Assembly (NCBI GenBank): GCA_003246265.1
Contig: QKAU01000005.1
Location: 1-64,000 of the forward strand
DNA: 64,000 nt
From: Kiritimatiellales bacterium
GTDB lineage: Bacteria; Verrucomicrobiota; Kiritimatiellia; Kiritimatiellales; Pontiellaceae
Reading direction: 5' to 3'
Under the pieces are notes generated by a model. It did no database searches. It saw only the letters and a program-made list of their open reading frames with translations, and had not been told where the DNA came from. Positions 36,856-45,105 of this stretch are shown in pieces. A program made the position numbers and the translations under genes. The stretch's first letter is position 1. Every line of letters starts with the position of its first letter.

Positions 36856-38262
36856 CTATTTGCGTTTCAGCAATGCGGCCAGCGGATCCTCGTCGTATCC
36901 CAGCCCCTTCCATGGCATGCGCCCGGCCACGCCGTGGCATTCCAGGCAGTCGAGCGCATTCGCCGCGGGTTCAACGCCGTGGAAAATGCCCATGTAGCGG
37001 ATGGTATCGTTCCACACGTATTTCGGATCGGAGACCTGGTACATCTCTTTGGCGGCATTCCTAACCGCCTTGTCGATGTCCCCGTCGGCGAAGAATTCTT
37101 CGACGACGATCGGAATGATCCAGTCCTTTTCAGCAAGCACAGGCAAACGACCCCTGTGGACCTTGAAAGCGTGTATCTTTGACGCCGGATCGAGCCTGTT
37201 GCCTAGCGGAACCATCATCTCCACCTGTCCATCCTGGTTCCGCTGCGCGGGACTGCCCGGCAACTGGGCCCGCGTTATCCCGTTGAACCATGCGTAGGTG
37301 GGCACCTGGTTGGATGCCAGAACAATGGTGGCCTCGTACTTTTCCAGTTCGTCACTGTAATGTGGCTTCGACCAATCCCGGAACATGTCGGTTGGATCGA
37401 CCTTGGCAAACCGTGGTACATGGCAGACGGTGCAATCGACTTTCTTTGCATGCGAGTTCAGGATCGGTTCGCCATGCGGGTTTGGGCCATGGCAGTCTGC
37501 CGTGGCGCAGCTCAAATGCACTCCCGGCATGTCGTTTGCCGCCAGGTCCACTCCGCGGCCCCGCACCCGGTGGTCCTCCCCGGCATGGCAGTCGACGCAT
37601 TGCATCCCCGCCCCATCCGCGGCCATGTGCACATCATGATCGCGGTCGCATTCCGAGAGCACGTACTCAATATCGCCGCGCTTCCAGTTCGGTCCGCCGC
37701 CCGACGCGGAATGGCACCGCAGGCACATGGCGTTTTTCGGCAACGAAATTCGCTTTGCGACGGAATCGAGCCCCTCCTGGTTTTTCCAGAGGATGGGTTT
37801 CCGTGCCAGCTGGCCGTTCTCATCCTCGAACAGGCTCCGCCTGTAGCCGGAAGCATGGCAGATCAGGCAGTCGATGTTCTCCAGCTGTTCATCGGTCATC
37901 GTCTCTTCGGGCAGCAGTCCGAAACCGGCGTGGCACTTGGAGCATCCTTCCGACAGCACCTTGCCCGAGGGGCTGGTAGAAACGCCTATCCAGTTGGCCC
38001 GGGGCGATGTGCAGAAGTCGTTGATCGTATTCATCTTCCCCAGCTTCTTCCCGTCGGCGTTGACGATGCTGGGCGATTCACCCCGCCACTGGTAATGCTG
38101 CGAGTGGAAGAAGGTTTTCGCTTCCTCCTCATGACATTCCAGGCAGGTTTTCGTGCCTTCGTAATGTTCGAAGTACTCCTGGTGGGCATACTCTACAGCC
38201 TGGGTCGGTATCGCACAGAGCATCAGGCAGCCTAAAGCGGTGGAAATGTGGTTGGTCCTCAT
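36856..38262 (-). CDS. Multihaem (octahaem-type) c cytochrome
   Basis: 468 residues with a signal peptide (about 1-22). Haem-binding motifs in order: CLECH, CSKCH, CLICH, CLRCH, CVDCH, CATADCH (unusual CX4CH), CTVCH and CLECH; eight in all. Size and motif number resemble the octahaem tetrathionate-reductase family of periplasmic cytochromes, which reduce tetrathionate, nitrite or hydroxylamine in vitro. Whether the catalytic Lys ligand exists cannot be judged by eye. It lies in one strand-unit with a DUF3373-type barrel and a monohaem cytochrome, suggesting extracytoplasmic electron transfer. Confidence 0.85.
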   Translation of the reverse strand: MRTNHISTALGCLMLCAIPTQAVEYAHQEYFEHYEGTKTCLECHEEEAKTFFHSQHYQWRGESPSIVNADGKKLGKMNTINDFCTSPRANWIGVSTSPSGKVLSEGCSKCHAGFGLLPEETMTDEQLENIDCLICHASGYRRSLFEDENGQLARKPILWKNQEGLDSVAKRISLPKNAMCLRCHSASGGGPNWKRGDIEYVLSECDRDHDVHMAADGAGMQCVDCHAGEDHRVRGRGVDLAANDMPGVHLSCATADCHGPNPHGEPILNSHAKKVDCTVCHVPRFAKVDPTDMFRDWSKPHYSDELEKYEATIVLASNQVPTYAWFNGITRAQLPGSPAQRNQDGQVEMMVPLGNRLDPASKIHAFKVHRGRLPVLAEKDWIIPIVVEEFFADGDIDKAVRNAAKEMYQVSDPKYVWNDTIRYMGIFHGVEPAANALDCLECHGVAGRMPWKGLGYDEDPLAALLKRK

Positions 38263-38283
38263 TGGATTGGTCCTCGTTCAAAC

Positions 38284-38313
38284 CGAAAGAGGCAGGTTCG
38301 CCTGCCTCTTTCG
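38284..38313. terminator. Strong hairpin between the barrel and octahaem genes
   Basis: A 13-bp perfect stem (CGAAAGAGGCAGG and its complement) with a 4-nt loop, TTCG on the plus strand. It lies downstream of the barrel gene stop (38326) and upstream of the cytochrome start (38262). Only three T follow on the minus strand, so it may be a partial terminator, attenuator or mRNA-processing stabiliser setting the ratio of the two products. Confidence 0.6.
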
Positions 38314-38325
38314 CGCGCAGATGTT

Positions 38326-39948
38326 CTAGAAGCGGGCCGACAGACTCAAGGTAAGCATGGACGCCTCGTCGTAGGTCTGGGCCCCCAGCACCGGCGTGCT
38401 GTCGAGATCCTTGGGCGCACCCATGTGCCAACCCGTGCCGGAAAACTCGAAGTCGTAGAAGATATAGCCCAGTTTTGCCACAAAGTTGTTGTGGATGCGG
38501 TGGGTCACGTAGAGTTCGATCACATCCCCGCGGGTGCTGGTCTTCGGCGCAATGATATCATCCTCGGCCGCGGCGAAATTGAACCAGTACTCGGAACCAT
38601 GGTTGTATTCCAACCCTATCTTCGTCTTCTCTTCGTTGAATTTAAACCGCGTTCCGACGTAGATCATGTAGGCGTCCTGCGACTCAGGCACTTCGAACGG
38701 ATCGCAGAACAATCCGCCGAAGGGCGTGGTTACGTTGTTGGGATCGGAGTGCATGTAGTTGGCGCTTACGAACCAGTCGAAAAGGCCTTCATCGCGCAAG
38801 AGGACAATGCTGGCAAGATCGATGTTGCCCAGATCGGCCGACGGCGTGTAGCGCATGATCAGCGGCGCACCGATTTCCGCCCCGGTCAGAGGATCGTTCT
38901 GCATGACAACCGTCCCGTTGAATCCGTCCGTCACGTTGAATGCACGGGCCACCGTGGTCTGGATGAAGGTCTTCTCGGTATTGTACACGTCCCAGTTGAT
39001 GCCAAGGAAGGATGCATCGTTCAGGTCGTTGTGCGGGGAGTCCAGCGGCTGGCCATTGCCGAAGCCCGACTCATAGCCGACGCCGTAGCAGAGGCGCATG
39101 GTCGACACATCCGTAATTTTGTAGCCCGCAGTGATGCCATCGAACTGGTAGTTGATCAGCGATCCCATCGGCGTGCCGCCACGCAGTTCGTCATCCCGCA
39201 AGTTGAGCGGAATGCCGCCCGTCGAGGGACGCCGGCCAATCGAAAGATAAGTGGGCGATCCCGCGATGTCTTTCCAGGTGAAGTAGGCGCGTTCAACGCG
39301 GAGGATGTCGGAATTGGGTACCCCAACCGTGGTGCCGTCCACACCGATCGATGTGGGCTGGCCGTTGAAAACCTGCACGGCGGTGGAGTCGCCCCATACC
39401 TTGTACATACCCAGACGACCGTCAAAGGTCACGTTTTCCGCCACGTCGGCACCCAGGTTCAGCCGGAGCCGGCTCGTGTACATGATATCGTTGTCCGCAT
39501 CCCCACCGGGCTTGTAGGCAGCGCCATATGCCGCAGCCAGCGCGGCATCGATGGCATCCTTCTGGGGATCTCCCGGAGGAAGCCCGTTGTAAAAAGCCAT
39601 AAACGCGTTGAAATCCTGCTTGAGCTGATCGAAGGTCAGGTCGGGCGGTATGCTGCCGCCATAAAGCAGGTTGACGATGCTGTTCTGCAACTCCATCCCA
39701 TCGTAATACGCAGGGACGTGCGCATCGATGCTGTGCGCCTCGAAGCGGAAGTCGCCGGAGAAGGAAACCTTGTCCAAGGCGCTTGAGCGCTCCACCTTCA
39801 TCAGCCGGTCTTCCAGCTCGTCGATGTTTTCCTGCATTCCGCTGATGACCTCGTTGACGTCCTCGTAACTCTCCGCCGCCTGCACCGAAGGCGCCAGCGC
39901 CACAAGCAACCCCACCAGTCCGATGTTCCCCTTGATCTTCCCGAACAT
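38326..39948 (-). CDS. DUF3373-like outer-membrane porin
   Basis: 540 residues: signal peptide (to VQAAES), a short coiled-coil (EVISGMQENIDELEDRLMKV), then a long barrel domain beginning VSFSGDFRFEAHSIDAH and ending LSLSARF with a C-terminal Phe. The coil plus barrel architecture and the neighbouring c cytochromes match DUF3373-type proteins, which in metal-reducing bacteria often go with multihaem cytochromes. It is 49 bp after the monohaem cytochrome gene. Barrel assignment is solid from pattern; family name is from memory of its motifs. Confidence 0.75.
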   Translation of the reverse strand: MFGKIKGNIGLVGLLVALAPSVQAAESYEDVNEVISGMQENIDELEDRLMKVERSSALDKVSFSGDFRFEAHSIDAHVPAYYDGMELQNSIVNLLYGGSIPPDLTFDQLKQDFNAFMAFYNGLPPGDPQKDAIDAALAAAYGAAYKPGGDADNDIMYTSRLRLNLGADVAENVTFDGRLGMYKVWGDSTAVQVFNGQPTSIGVDGTTVGVPNSDILRVERAYFTWKDIAGSPTYLSIGRRPSTGGIPLNLRDDELRGGTPMGSLINYQFDGITAGYKITDVSTMRLCYGVGYESGFGNGQPLDSPHNDLNDASFLGINWDVYNTEKTFIQTTVARAFNVTDGFNGTVVMQNDPLTGAEIGAPLIMRYTPSADLGNIDLASIVLLRDEGLFDWFVSANYMHSDPNNVTTPFGGLFCDPFEVPESQDAYMIYVGTRFKFNEEKTKIGLEYNHGSEYWFNFAAAEDDIIAPKTSTRGDVIELYVTHRIHNNFVAKLGYIFYDFEFSGTGWHMGAPKDLDSTPVLGAQTYDEASMLTLSLSARF

Positions 39949-39997
39949 GTTGTCCCCCTTGCCTCTTGGTTTTAACCGCTATGCCACGTGCTCCCGC

Positions 39998-40369
39998 CTA
40001 CCCGCAGGTCATCGGATGTTCCGAGTCCGCTGCATGCTTGATGGCGAAATCCTTGATCGCCTGCAGGATTTCCGGCGTGATCGCCTCCGTTACGCCCTGG
40101 CCTTCGCTTTCCGAACCGGCCGGCATCTTGAGCCCTTCGTGCGCCTTCAGGTACTTTTTGTCGAAGAAGCGCTCCCACTGGTCGCTGATGAGGGTCATGG
40201 GCGTGTACTCGCCCGACGCGGATCCCTTGTCGTGGCAGATTTTGCAGTTGGCCTTGAACATCTCCTTCCCATCGATCTTGGCCTTCTTTGCCGCCATGGC
40301 ATCCAGCGCCATGACGGAAACGAGCGCCCCGACCGCGCAGGCTAACGACAGTTCCTTCGTTCCCATCAT
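39998..40369 (-). CDS. Small monohaem c-type cytochrome
   Basis: 123 residues with a signal peptide (about 1-26, ending AMAA) and one haem motif, FKANCKICHDKG. Probable axial Met lies in GLKMPAG or TPMTL. It is a class I-like shuttle cytochrome of the periplasm. The start at 40369 has GGAG seven bases upstream. First gene of the cytochrome-porin unit. Confidence 0.87.
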   Translation of the reverse strand: MMGTKELSLACAVGALVSVMALDAMAAKKAKIDGKEMFKANCKICHDKGSASGEYTPMTLISDQWERFFDKKYLKAHEGLKMPAGSESEGQGVTEAITPEILQAIKDFAIKHAADSEHPMTCG

Positions 40370-40740
40370 ATTTACTCTCCTTTATATCTTTATTATTTCA
40401 TGTTTGGATATGTTTACAGTCGTCCCGTGTTTTGACAAGCAACAATGCCCCCGCGGCGTTTCTTTAGACCTTGTACCATTTGGCAGAAGCGAAAAGGTCA
40501 TATCGCAAGGTGCGGGGGCGCCGATGGTTCAGGCAAGGGGTTGCCCTTCCCGGCACAGCTGCAATTCCGAACGACTACCCCGCCATGGGGTTCGTCATGG
40601 GCAACCCGAAGTTTGCCCCCTCATGGCTTTTTGTTTAGGAATCGCTGTGCCCGGCGCAATCCTCGTTCTTTTGCGTCCAGATCGACCTCGGCATATGCGC
40701 TTTCGGCTGCGCCCGTCGGCTGTTGAACCTTGCCGCGGGG
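40370..40740. other. 371-bp intergenic region
   Basis: No gene is supported here. The left 70 bp are AT-rich and hold the cytochrome promoter candidate listed separately. The rest is of average composition, with only short GC-rich inverted patches (GCCCCCGCGGCG near 40445 and GCGGGGGCGCCG near 40511) that could pair as a long-range structure. Confidence 0.4.
40411..40438 (-). promoter_or_regulatory. Putative promoter of the cytochrome-porin unit
   Basis: Minus strand TTGTCA (40438-40433), 16-nt spacer, TAAACA (40416-40411), inside an AT-rich stretch 42 bp upstream of the cytochrome ATG, with a good AAGGAG ribosome site between. Confidence 0.35.
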
Positions 40741-41256
40741 CTATTCCGGAATGAAGAGCTTCTGGCCGACGTAGATGGTATCGGACTTGAGGTTGTTGGC
40801 CTTCTTGATGGCGTCGACCGTGACGCCACATTTGGCAGCGATGGCGGAAAGCGTATAGCCGGCTTCGACGACGACTTCCCGTCCGGCCCCTCGGCTGGAC
40901 GTCGGCGCGGGCCGTGCCGCCAGCGCCTTGCCAATCAGCGCCTCGACCTTGCTGATCAGTTCCTGCATCTCGCGGGCCTGCTTGGCTTCAAGCGACCGCA
41001 TGGAGCTGTTGAGCTGGGCGATCTGGCTGCCGTAGGACTGCATTTCTCCCCGGGCCTGCTGGAGTTCCTGCATGAGCCGGGCGTTATCGCTCTGCACCTC
41101 CTGGAGCTGCGCCTGAAGCTTCACGATGCGCTCCTCCATGTAGCGGGTGGCGAGCTGCTGCTGCGAGGCGGACTGCCGCTGCTGCGGCATCTGGAGGGTT
41201 TCGCAGCCGGCCAGCAGGGCCGGTAGCGCCAGGATGGCAAGGTTTTTCAAATGCAT
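40741..41256 (-). CDS. LysM-domain lipoprotein
   Basis: 171 residues. Signal with lipobox LLAGC (Cys19), a Gln-rich coiled-coil (about 45-115), a short Pro/Ser/Gly linker, and a C-terminal LysM domain (VVVEAGYTLSAIAAKCGVT ... IYVGQKLFIPE) that binds peptidoglycan. Anchored in a membrane leaflet and spanning to the cell wall. The ATG at 41256 was chosen over one 27 bp upstream because it begins the signal and has GGAG before it. Overlaps the region of the SppA gene end (41271) with only 14 bp between. Confidence 0.88.
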   Translation of the reverse strand: MHLKNLAILALPALLAGCETLQMPQQRQSASQQQLATRYMEERIVKLQAQLQEVQSDNARLMQELQQARGEMQSYGSQIAQLNSSMRSLEAKQAREMQELISKVEALIGKALAARPAPTSSRGAGREVVVEAGYTLSAIAAKCGVTVDAIKKANNLKSDTIYVGQKLFIPE

Positions 41257-41270
41257 GGCATTCTCCGGGA

Positions 41271-42254
41271 TCAGGGTTTCCAAAGATAGAGCAGGCGGGG
41301 CGACTGTGCCAGGGCCAGGTCGGGAAGATTGGGCAGCCGCGCCTGGAAGAGGGCATCGAAGAAGCTCTGCTTCACCTGGTAGCGGATGATGTAGAGATCA
41401 TCCACGCCGAGCATCTCCTCCATTTGGGCGACCGCGTCGTCCCAATAGCCGATGTCGTCGATGAACTTGTTCTCCAGGGCCATCTCGGCATCGAAGACCC
41501 GACCATCGAGCAGTTCGCGGCTTTCGAGCCCGCGCGATTCGACCACGATGGAGGCGAAGCGGTCCTGCATGCCGTCGACCAGCTCCTGCAGGAGCGCGAC
41601 ATGCTTCGGATCGACCTCCTCGAACGGGTTGAGCATGTCCTTGTTGGCGCCCGAGGCGATGGTCACAGACTTAAGGCCGACCTTGTCGCCCAGCCCCTTC
41701 ATGTTGAGGGTCTGCATGATGACCCCCACCGAACCGACAATGGCCGTGGGTTCGGCCATGATGTAGTCGCCGGCCATGGCGGCGTAGTAGGCGCCCGACG
41801 CCCCGAGGTCGCGCACGAACACCAGGACCACGCGGCCCTCCTGCCCGGCCTTGAACGCCTTGAGCGCGGCGTGGATCTCGTCGCTCGGCGTCACTTCCCC
41901 GCCCGGCGAATCGACCTCCAGGATGATGGCGCGCACCTCGGAATCGATGGTGGCCGCGCGGATCTGGGAGAGGATCGACTCGACCATGTCCGGATCGTAG
42001 CCGAAGAGGCGCTCGCGCTGGCCCCGCAGGATGACGCCGGTCAGGCCGATGCGCACGACCTTCGCGTCGCCGTATCCGGCCGACCACATCTCTTCGAAGA
42101 GCGGCTCGGCGTCGACCGGGTAGTCGTCCTCGGCCTCGGGCCCCGCAAAAAGGGCCGCCACCAGCCCGATGTTGGTCAGAAAGCTGCCGAACAGCATCAA
42201 CGCCAGGACGGTGATGGCGATCCAGTAGCCGATTTTCGATCCATTGCTTCCCAT
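41271..42254 (-). CDS. sppA: Signal peptide peptidase SppA-like serine protease
   Basis: 327 residues, short SppA form. One N-terminal membrane segment (WIAITVLALMLFGSFL), then the ClpP-fold: LEVDSPGGEVTPSDEIHAAL, GASGAYYAAMAGDYIMAEP with the nucleophilic Ser, GSVGVIMQ, and SGANKDMLNPFEE with the catalytic Lys region. It degrades signal peptides or membrane-protein remnants after secretion. The ATG at 42254 gives the family-like N-terminus. Confidence 0.92.
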   Translation of the reverse strand: MGSNGSKIGYWIAITVLALMLFGSFLTNIGLVAALFAGPEAEDDYPVDAEPLFEEMWSAGYGDAKVVRIGLTGVILRGQRERLFGYDPDMVESILSQIRAATIDSEVRAIILEVDSPGGEVTPSDEIHAALKAFKAGQEGRVVLVFVRDLGASGAYYAAMAGDYIMAEPTAIVGSVGVIMQTLNMKGLGDKVGLKSVTIASGANKDMLNPFEEVDPKHVALLQELVDGMQDRFASIVVESRGLESRELLDGRVFDAEMALENKFIDDIGYWDDAVAQMEEMLGVDDLYIIRYQVKQSFFDALFQARLPNLPDLALAQSPRLLYLWKP

Positions 42255-42381
42255 GCTCAGCGCTCCCGTGTTCAAGTGGAAGGGGAACATACGGCTTTCG
42301 CCGCTTTATTTGAATAAAAAATTCCACTGCCCTCGCGAAATCGGCTAATTTGCCCGCCAACTACCAACCCGGGAGCCCCCC

Positions 42382-43353
42382 TTGGACTACCTTGAACGCG
42401 CTAGGGAAGTATTCGATATCGAGATCGCCGGCATCCGCAAGGTGATGCAAAGCCTTGATGGCGGCTTCACGGCGGCCGTCGACGCCATGCTCTCCGCCAT
42501 TGCGGGGGGCGGCAAGGTCGTCGTGGCCGGCGTTGGCAAGAACTGGCACATCGGCAACAAGATGGCCGCCACCTTCACCAGTACCGGGACGCCGGCCGTC
42601 GCCCTCCACCCCATCGAGGCGATGCACGGCGACTTCGGCATCCTCGGCGACCGCGACATCCTGCTGGCCCTGAGCTATTCCGGCGCCTCCGACGAACTCA
42701 TCGCCCTGCTCCAGCCCGTCAAGCGCAAGGGCGTGCCGATCATCGCCCTCACCGGCGCGTTGGACAGTCCGCTCGCCCAGCACGCCGACATCATCGTATC
42801 CGTCAAGGTCGACCAGGAAGCCTGCCCCTTCAACATGGCCCCCACCGCCAGCACCACCGCGACCCTCGCCCTCGGTGACGCCCTCGCCATGGTCCTGCTC
42901 GATGCCCGCGGCTTCCGGATCGAGGACTATGCCAAGCTCCACCCTGGCGGGGCGATCGGCCGCACGCTCCTGCTGCGCGTCGAGGACGTCATGCGCACCG
43001 GCGAGCGCTCCGCCATCGTTGCTTCGGGCTCGACGGTGCGCGACGCCCTCATTGCCATGACCCGCGCCCGCGCCGGCTGCGTCGCGATCGTCGAGGACGA
43101 CAGCACCCTGGCCGGCATCATGACCGATGGCGACCTGCGCCGCCACCTGATTGCCACCCCCAACCTCGTCGACCGGCCGGTCGAGGAAGTGATGACGCGC
43201 AATCCCATTACCCTCACCAGGGATCAGCTGGCGTTGGAAATCCTGAATATCTACGAAAAGCACAATATCGACGACCTGATCGTCGTCGACGCCCAGAACC
43301 GCGTCATCGGCGCCGTCGACATCCAGGACATGCCCAAGCTCAAGATCCTCTAG
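42382..43353 (+). CDS. kdsD: D-arabinose-5-phosphate isomerase
   Basis: 323 residues. It interconverts ribulose 5-phosphate and arabinose 5-phosphate, the first step of Kdo synthesis for LPS. An SIS domain (GKVVVAGVGKNWHIGNKMAA, LALSYSGASDELIALL) is followed by LKLHPGGAIGRTLLL-like AKLHPGGAIGRTLLL and two CBS domains. The start codon is TTG at 42382 with GGAG seven bases before it; no ATG gives a full-length protein. Divergent from sppA. KpsF-type capsule paralogues are the alternative. Confidence 0.92.
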   Translation: MDYLERAREVFDIEIAGIRKVMQSLDGGFTAAVDAMLSAIAGGGKVVVAGVGKNWHIGNKMAATFTSTGTPAVALHPIEAMHGDFGILGDRDILLALSYSGASDELIALLQPVKRKGVPIIALTGALDSPLAQHADIIVSVKVDQEACPFNMAPTASTTATLALGDALAMVLLDARGFRIEDYAKLHPGGAIGRTLLLRVEDVMRTGERSAIVASGSTVRDALIAMTRARAGCVAIVEDDSTLAGIMTDGDLRRHLIATPNLVDRPVEEVMTRNPITLTRDQLALEILNIYEKHNIDDLIVVDAQNRVIGAVDIQDMPKLKIL

Positions 43354-43421
43354 CGGGCTCCGCAGGGTGGATTTGGGGCTTCCGGAACAGGGTCGGTTCC
43401 GCTAGGATCCAAGCGTTCACC

Positions 43422-44237
43422 ATGAAGAGCCACGCAGCCAGCATCCTGTTGGGTATCGCGGCGCTGGGCGCCGCCGTTCTGCACTATGCACGGCAGACCC
43501 CGACATCTATCCAAGATACGGCAGCAGTCGGCACGGAGAGCACCCCGACCGCCGAAGTGGTCGCGCCTGTTCCAGAGCGGACCGAACTACCTCCTCCGGA
43601 ACCCGCGCCAAAACCCGAATCCATCCCGCAGCACCCCGTATCCGAACGTGCAAAACCCATCCCCGCTCCGGCCGCGAAGCTCGTCCCGGTCGCCGCGCGC
43701 AACCCCATGGATGCCGCGCTCTACTGGCGGGAAATGGCCGCGACATTCGACCGGGAGCGGGACCGGCTGGAGCGCGAACAGGATCCTGCCGCGCGCCAAA
43801 ACCTGATCCGAAGCATGGCCGGCTTCGTCCGCATCGACACACCTCGAGCAATCGGATGGGCAATGGGCCTCGACAATCCGGACGAACGGCGGACGGCGCT
43901 CGAAGCCATCAACCAGCTGGCCCTTTCCGGCATCGGCGCCCGCATCGAGGTGGACGGAACGGGATTGCCGAAGATCAAGGGGACCACGGTACTCAGCGCC
44001 GTCGACGCGACGGGGCTGGTCCAGCCGGGCGACTACATTTCCGGCATGGTGGACGGCAACGGAAGCGTCATCGGTTTCCAAGGACGCGACGTGCGGCAGA
44101 TCGTGCAGCTGCTGCGCGGCAAGCCCGGAACCGAAATGACGCTGCAGATGGAGCGCGTACCGGACGACGGCAGCCCACCCTATTCGTTCGACGTTCCCGT
44201 CCAGCGCTCCCTGATCGTCGTCCAGCCACCCGACTGA
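43422..44237 (+). CDS. Exported or membrane-anchored PDZ-domain protein
   Basis: 271 residues: N-terminal hydrophobic segment (ILLGIAALGAAVLHYA), a Pro/Glu-rich linker (about 30-85), a helical part with DRERDRLEREQDPAARQ, and a C-terminal PDZ-like domain (VSAVDATGLVQPGD-like ATGLVQPGDYISGMVDGNG, RQIVQLLRGKPGTEMTLQM). No protease domain. It probably scaffolds or senses a C-terminal peptide in the periplasm. 68 bp after kdsD; function unknown. Confidence 0.75.
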   Translation: MKSHAASILLGIAALGAAVLHYARQTPTSIQDTAAVGTESTPTAEVVAPVPERTELPPPEPAPKPESIPQHPVSERAKPIPAPAAKLVPVAARNPMDAALYWREMAATFDRERDRLEREQDPAARQNLIRSMAGFVRIDTPRAIGWAMGLDNPDERRTALEAINQLALSGIGARIEVDGTGLPKIKGTTVLSAVDATGLVQPGDYISGMVDGNGSVIGFQGRDVRQIVQLLRGKPGTEMTLQMERVPDDGSPPYSFDVPVQRSLIVVQPPD

Positions 44238-44384
44238 AGCCCTAGGCCTGCGCACATTCTTGGATGATGGATGACAAATGCCACATGTTCAGGTTCACCT
44301 TTTTCCCGGGCTAACCCTTTTTCTCCTTTCCCAAAAAAATGATTGGAATATGTTCATACTCAACGAAAAGAAGGGAGCGCCAAG

Positions 44385-44828
44385 ATGAAAAGAAACATGC
44401 TTCTACTTTCAGCCCTATGCCTAGGCACGATCTGTCTTTTTGCGCAGGAGGCGGGGGAAGCCAAGGTATCCAGCAAAGGGAAATACATCCGCCTTCGGGT
44501 TGGGGTGCGCATATTCCCTGCGGGACATGTTGCCTTCCACCAAGTTCCCGAGGAGTTCGAAGGTTATATGATCATGTTGCGCGAAAATGGCTCGCAGAGC
44601 CCTATCGAATTCACAGTCAAGGAGGCTGGCATTGTAACACTTGCAGCAGAAATCCAGGTTGCCAAAGAATTGATGGCGCAAGGCTGGGTGCAAGTGAATA
44701 CACTAAGTGTAAAAGCGCAGAATTCCTCGCCCTACGAATGTCCGATTCTACAAAAGAAACTCGATGCCGGAGTGTATTCGATTCCATGCAACGGCGACAG
44801 GCTTGGGGTTCGCCTGTTGAAACGATAG
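44385..44828 (+). CDS. Small exported protein of unknown function
   Basis: 147 residues with a signal peptide (MKRNMLLLSALCLGTICLFA). The mature part is beta-rich, with two Cys near the end (YECPILQKKLDAGVYSIPCNG) that could form a disulfide. I do not recognise it. The ATG at 44385 was chosen because the signal begins there; a GGGAG lies upstream. Base composition is near 50% GC by eye, against well over 60% in its neighbours, suggesting recent acquisition. Confidence 0.6.
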   Translation: MKRNMLLLSALCLGTICLFAQEAGEAKVSSKGKYIRLRVGVRIFPAGHVAFHQVPEEFEGYMIMLRENGSQSPIEFTVKEAGIVTLAAEIQVAKELMAQGWVQVNTLSVKAQNSSPYECPILQKKLDAGVYSIPCNGDRLGVRLLKR

Positions 44829-44926
44829 CAGCGGATCAACGGCATTGACATGAAACATGCGGATATAAGCCGCCCATCCTAGGTCCTTCTGCACGGGAAC
44901 TTCGTGTCACTGCTCCTGTTTGCATG

Positions 44927-44949
44927 GCGTTGCAGGCGCTAGGCAACGC
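44927..44949. repeat. Inverted repeat upstream of the first sulfatase
   Basis: GCGTTGC (44927-44933), 9-nt loop, GCAACGC (44943-44949). It lies in the 277-bp gap between the small exported protein and the sulfatase gene. No T-run follows; it may be a 5'-UTR structure or the remains of a repeat. Confidence 0.45.
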
Positions 44950-45105
44950 ATCGCGTCCACTTCGACATACCCCTTTCCTGCGGTTGATCAGGCGGCGCAT
45001 CTTGCCGCAGGGCCGCCTGAGCTTTCCGGGGAGTCCCGAATATCGGACTGGATCAGGGTTGCGATTCCCGCTATGGTGCGGTTTCAAAGGAAAGGAAGCG
45101 CTTTC

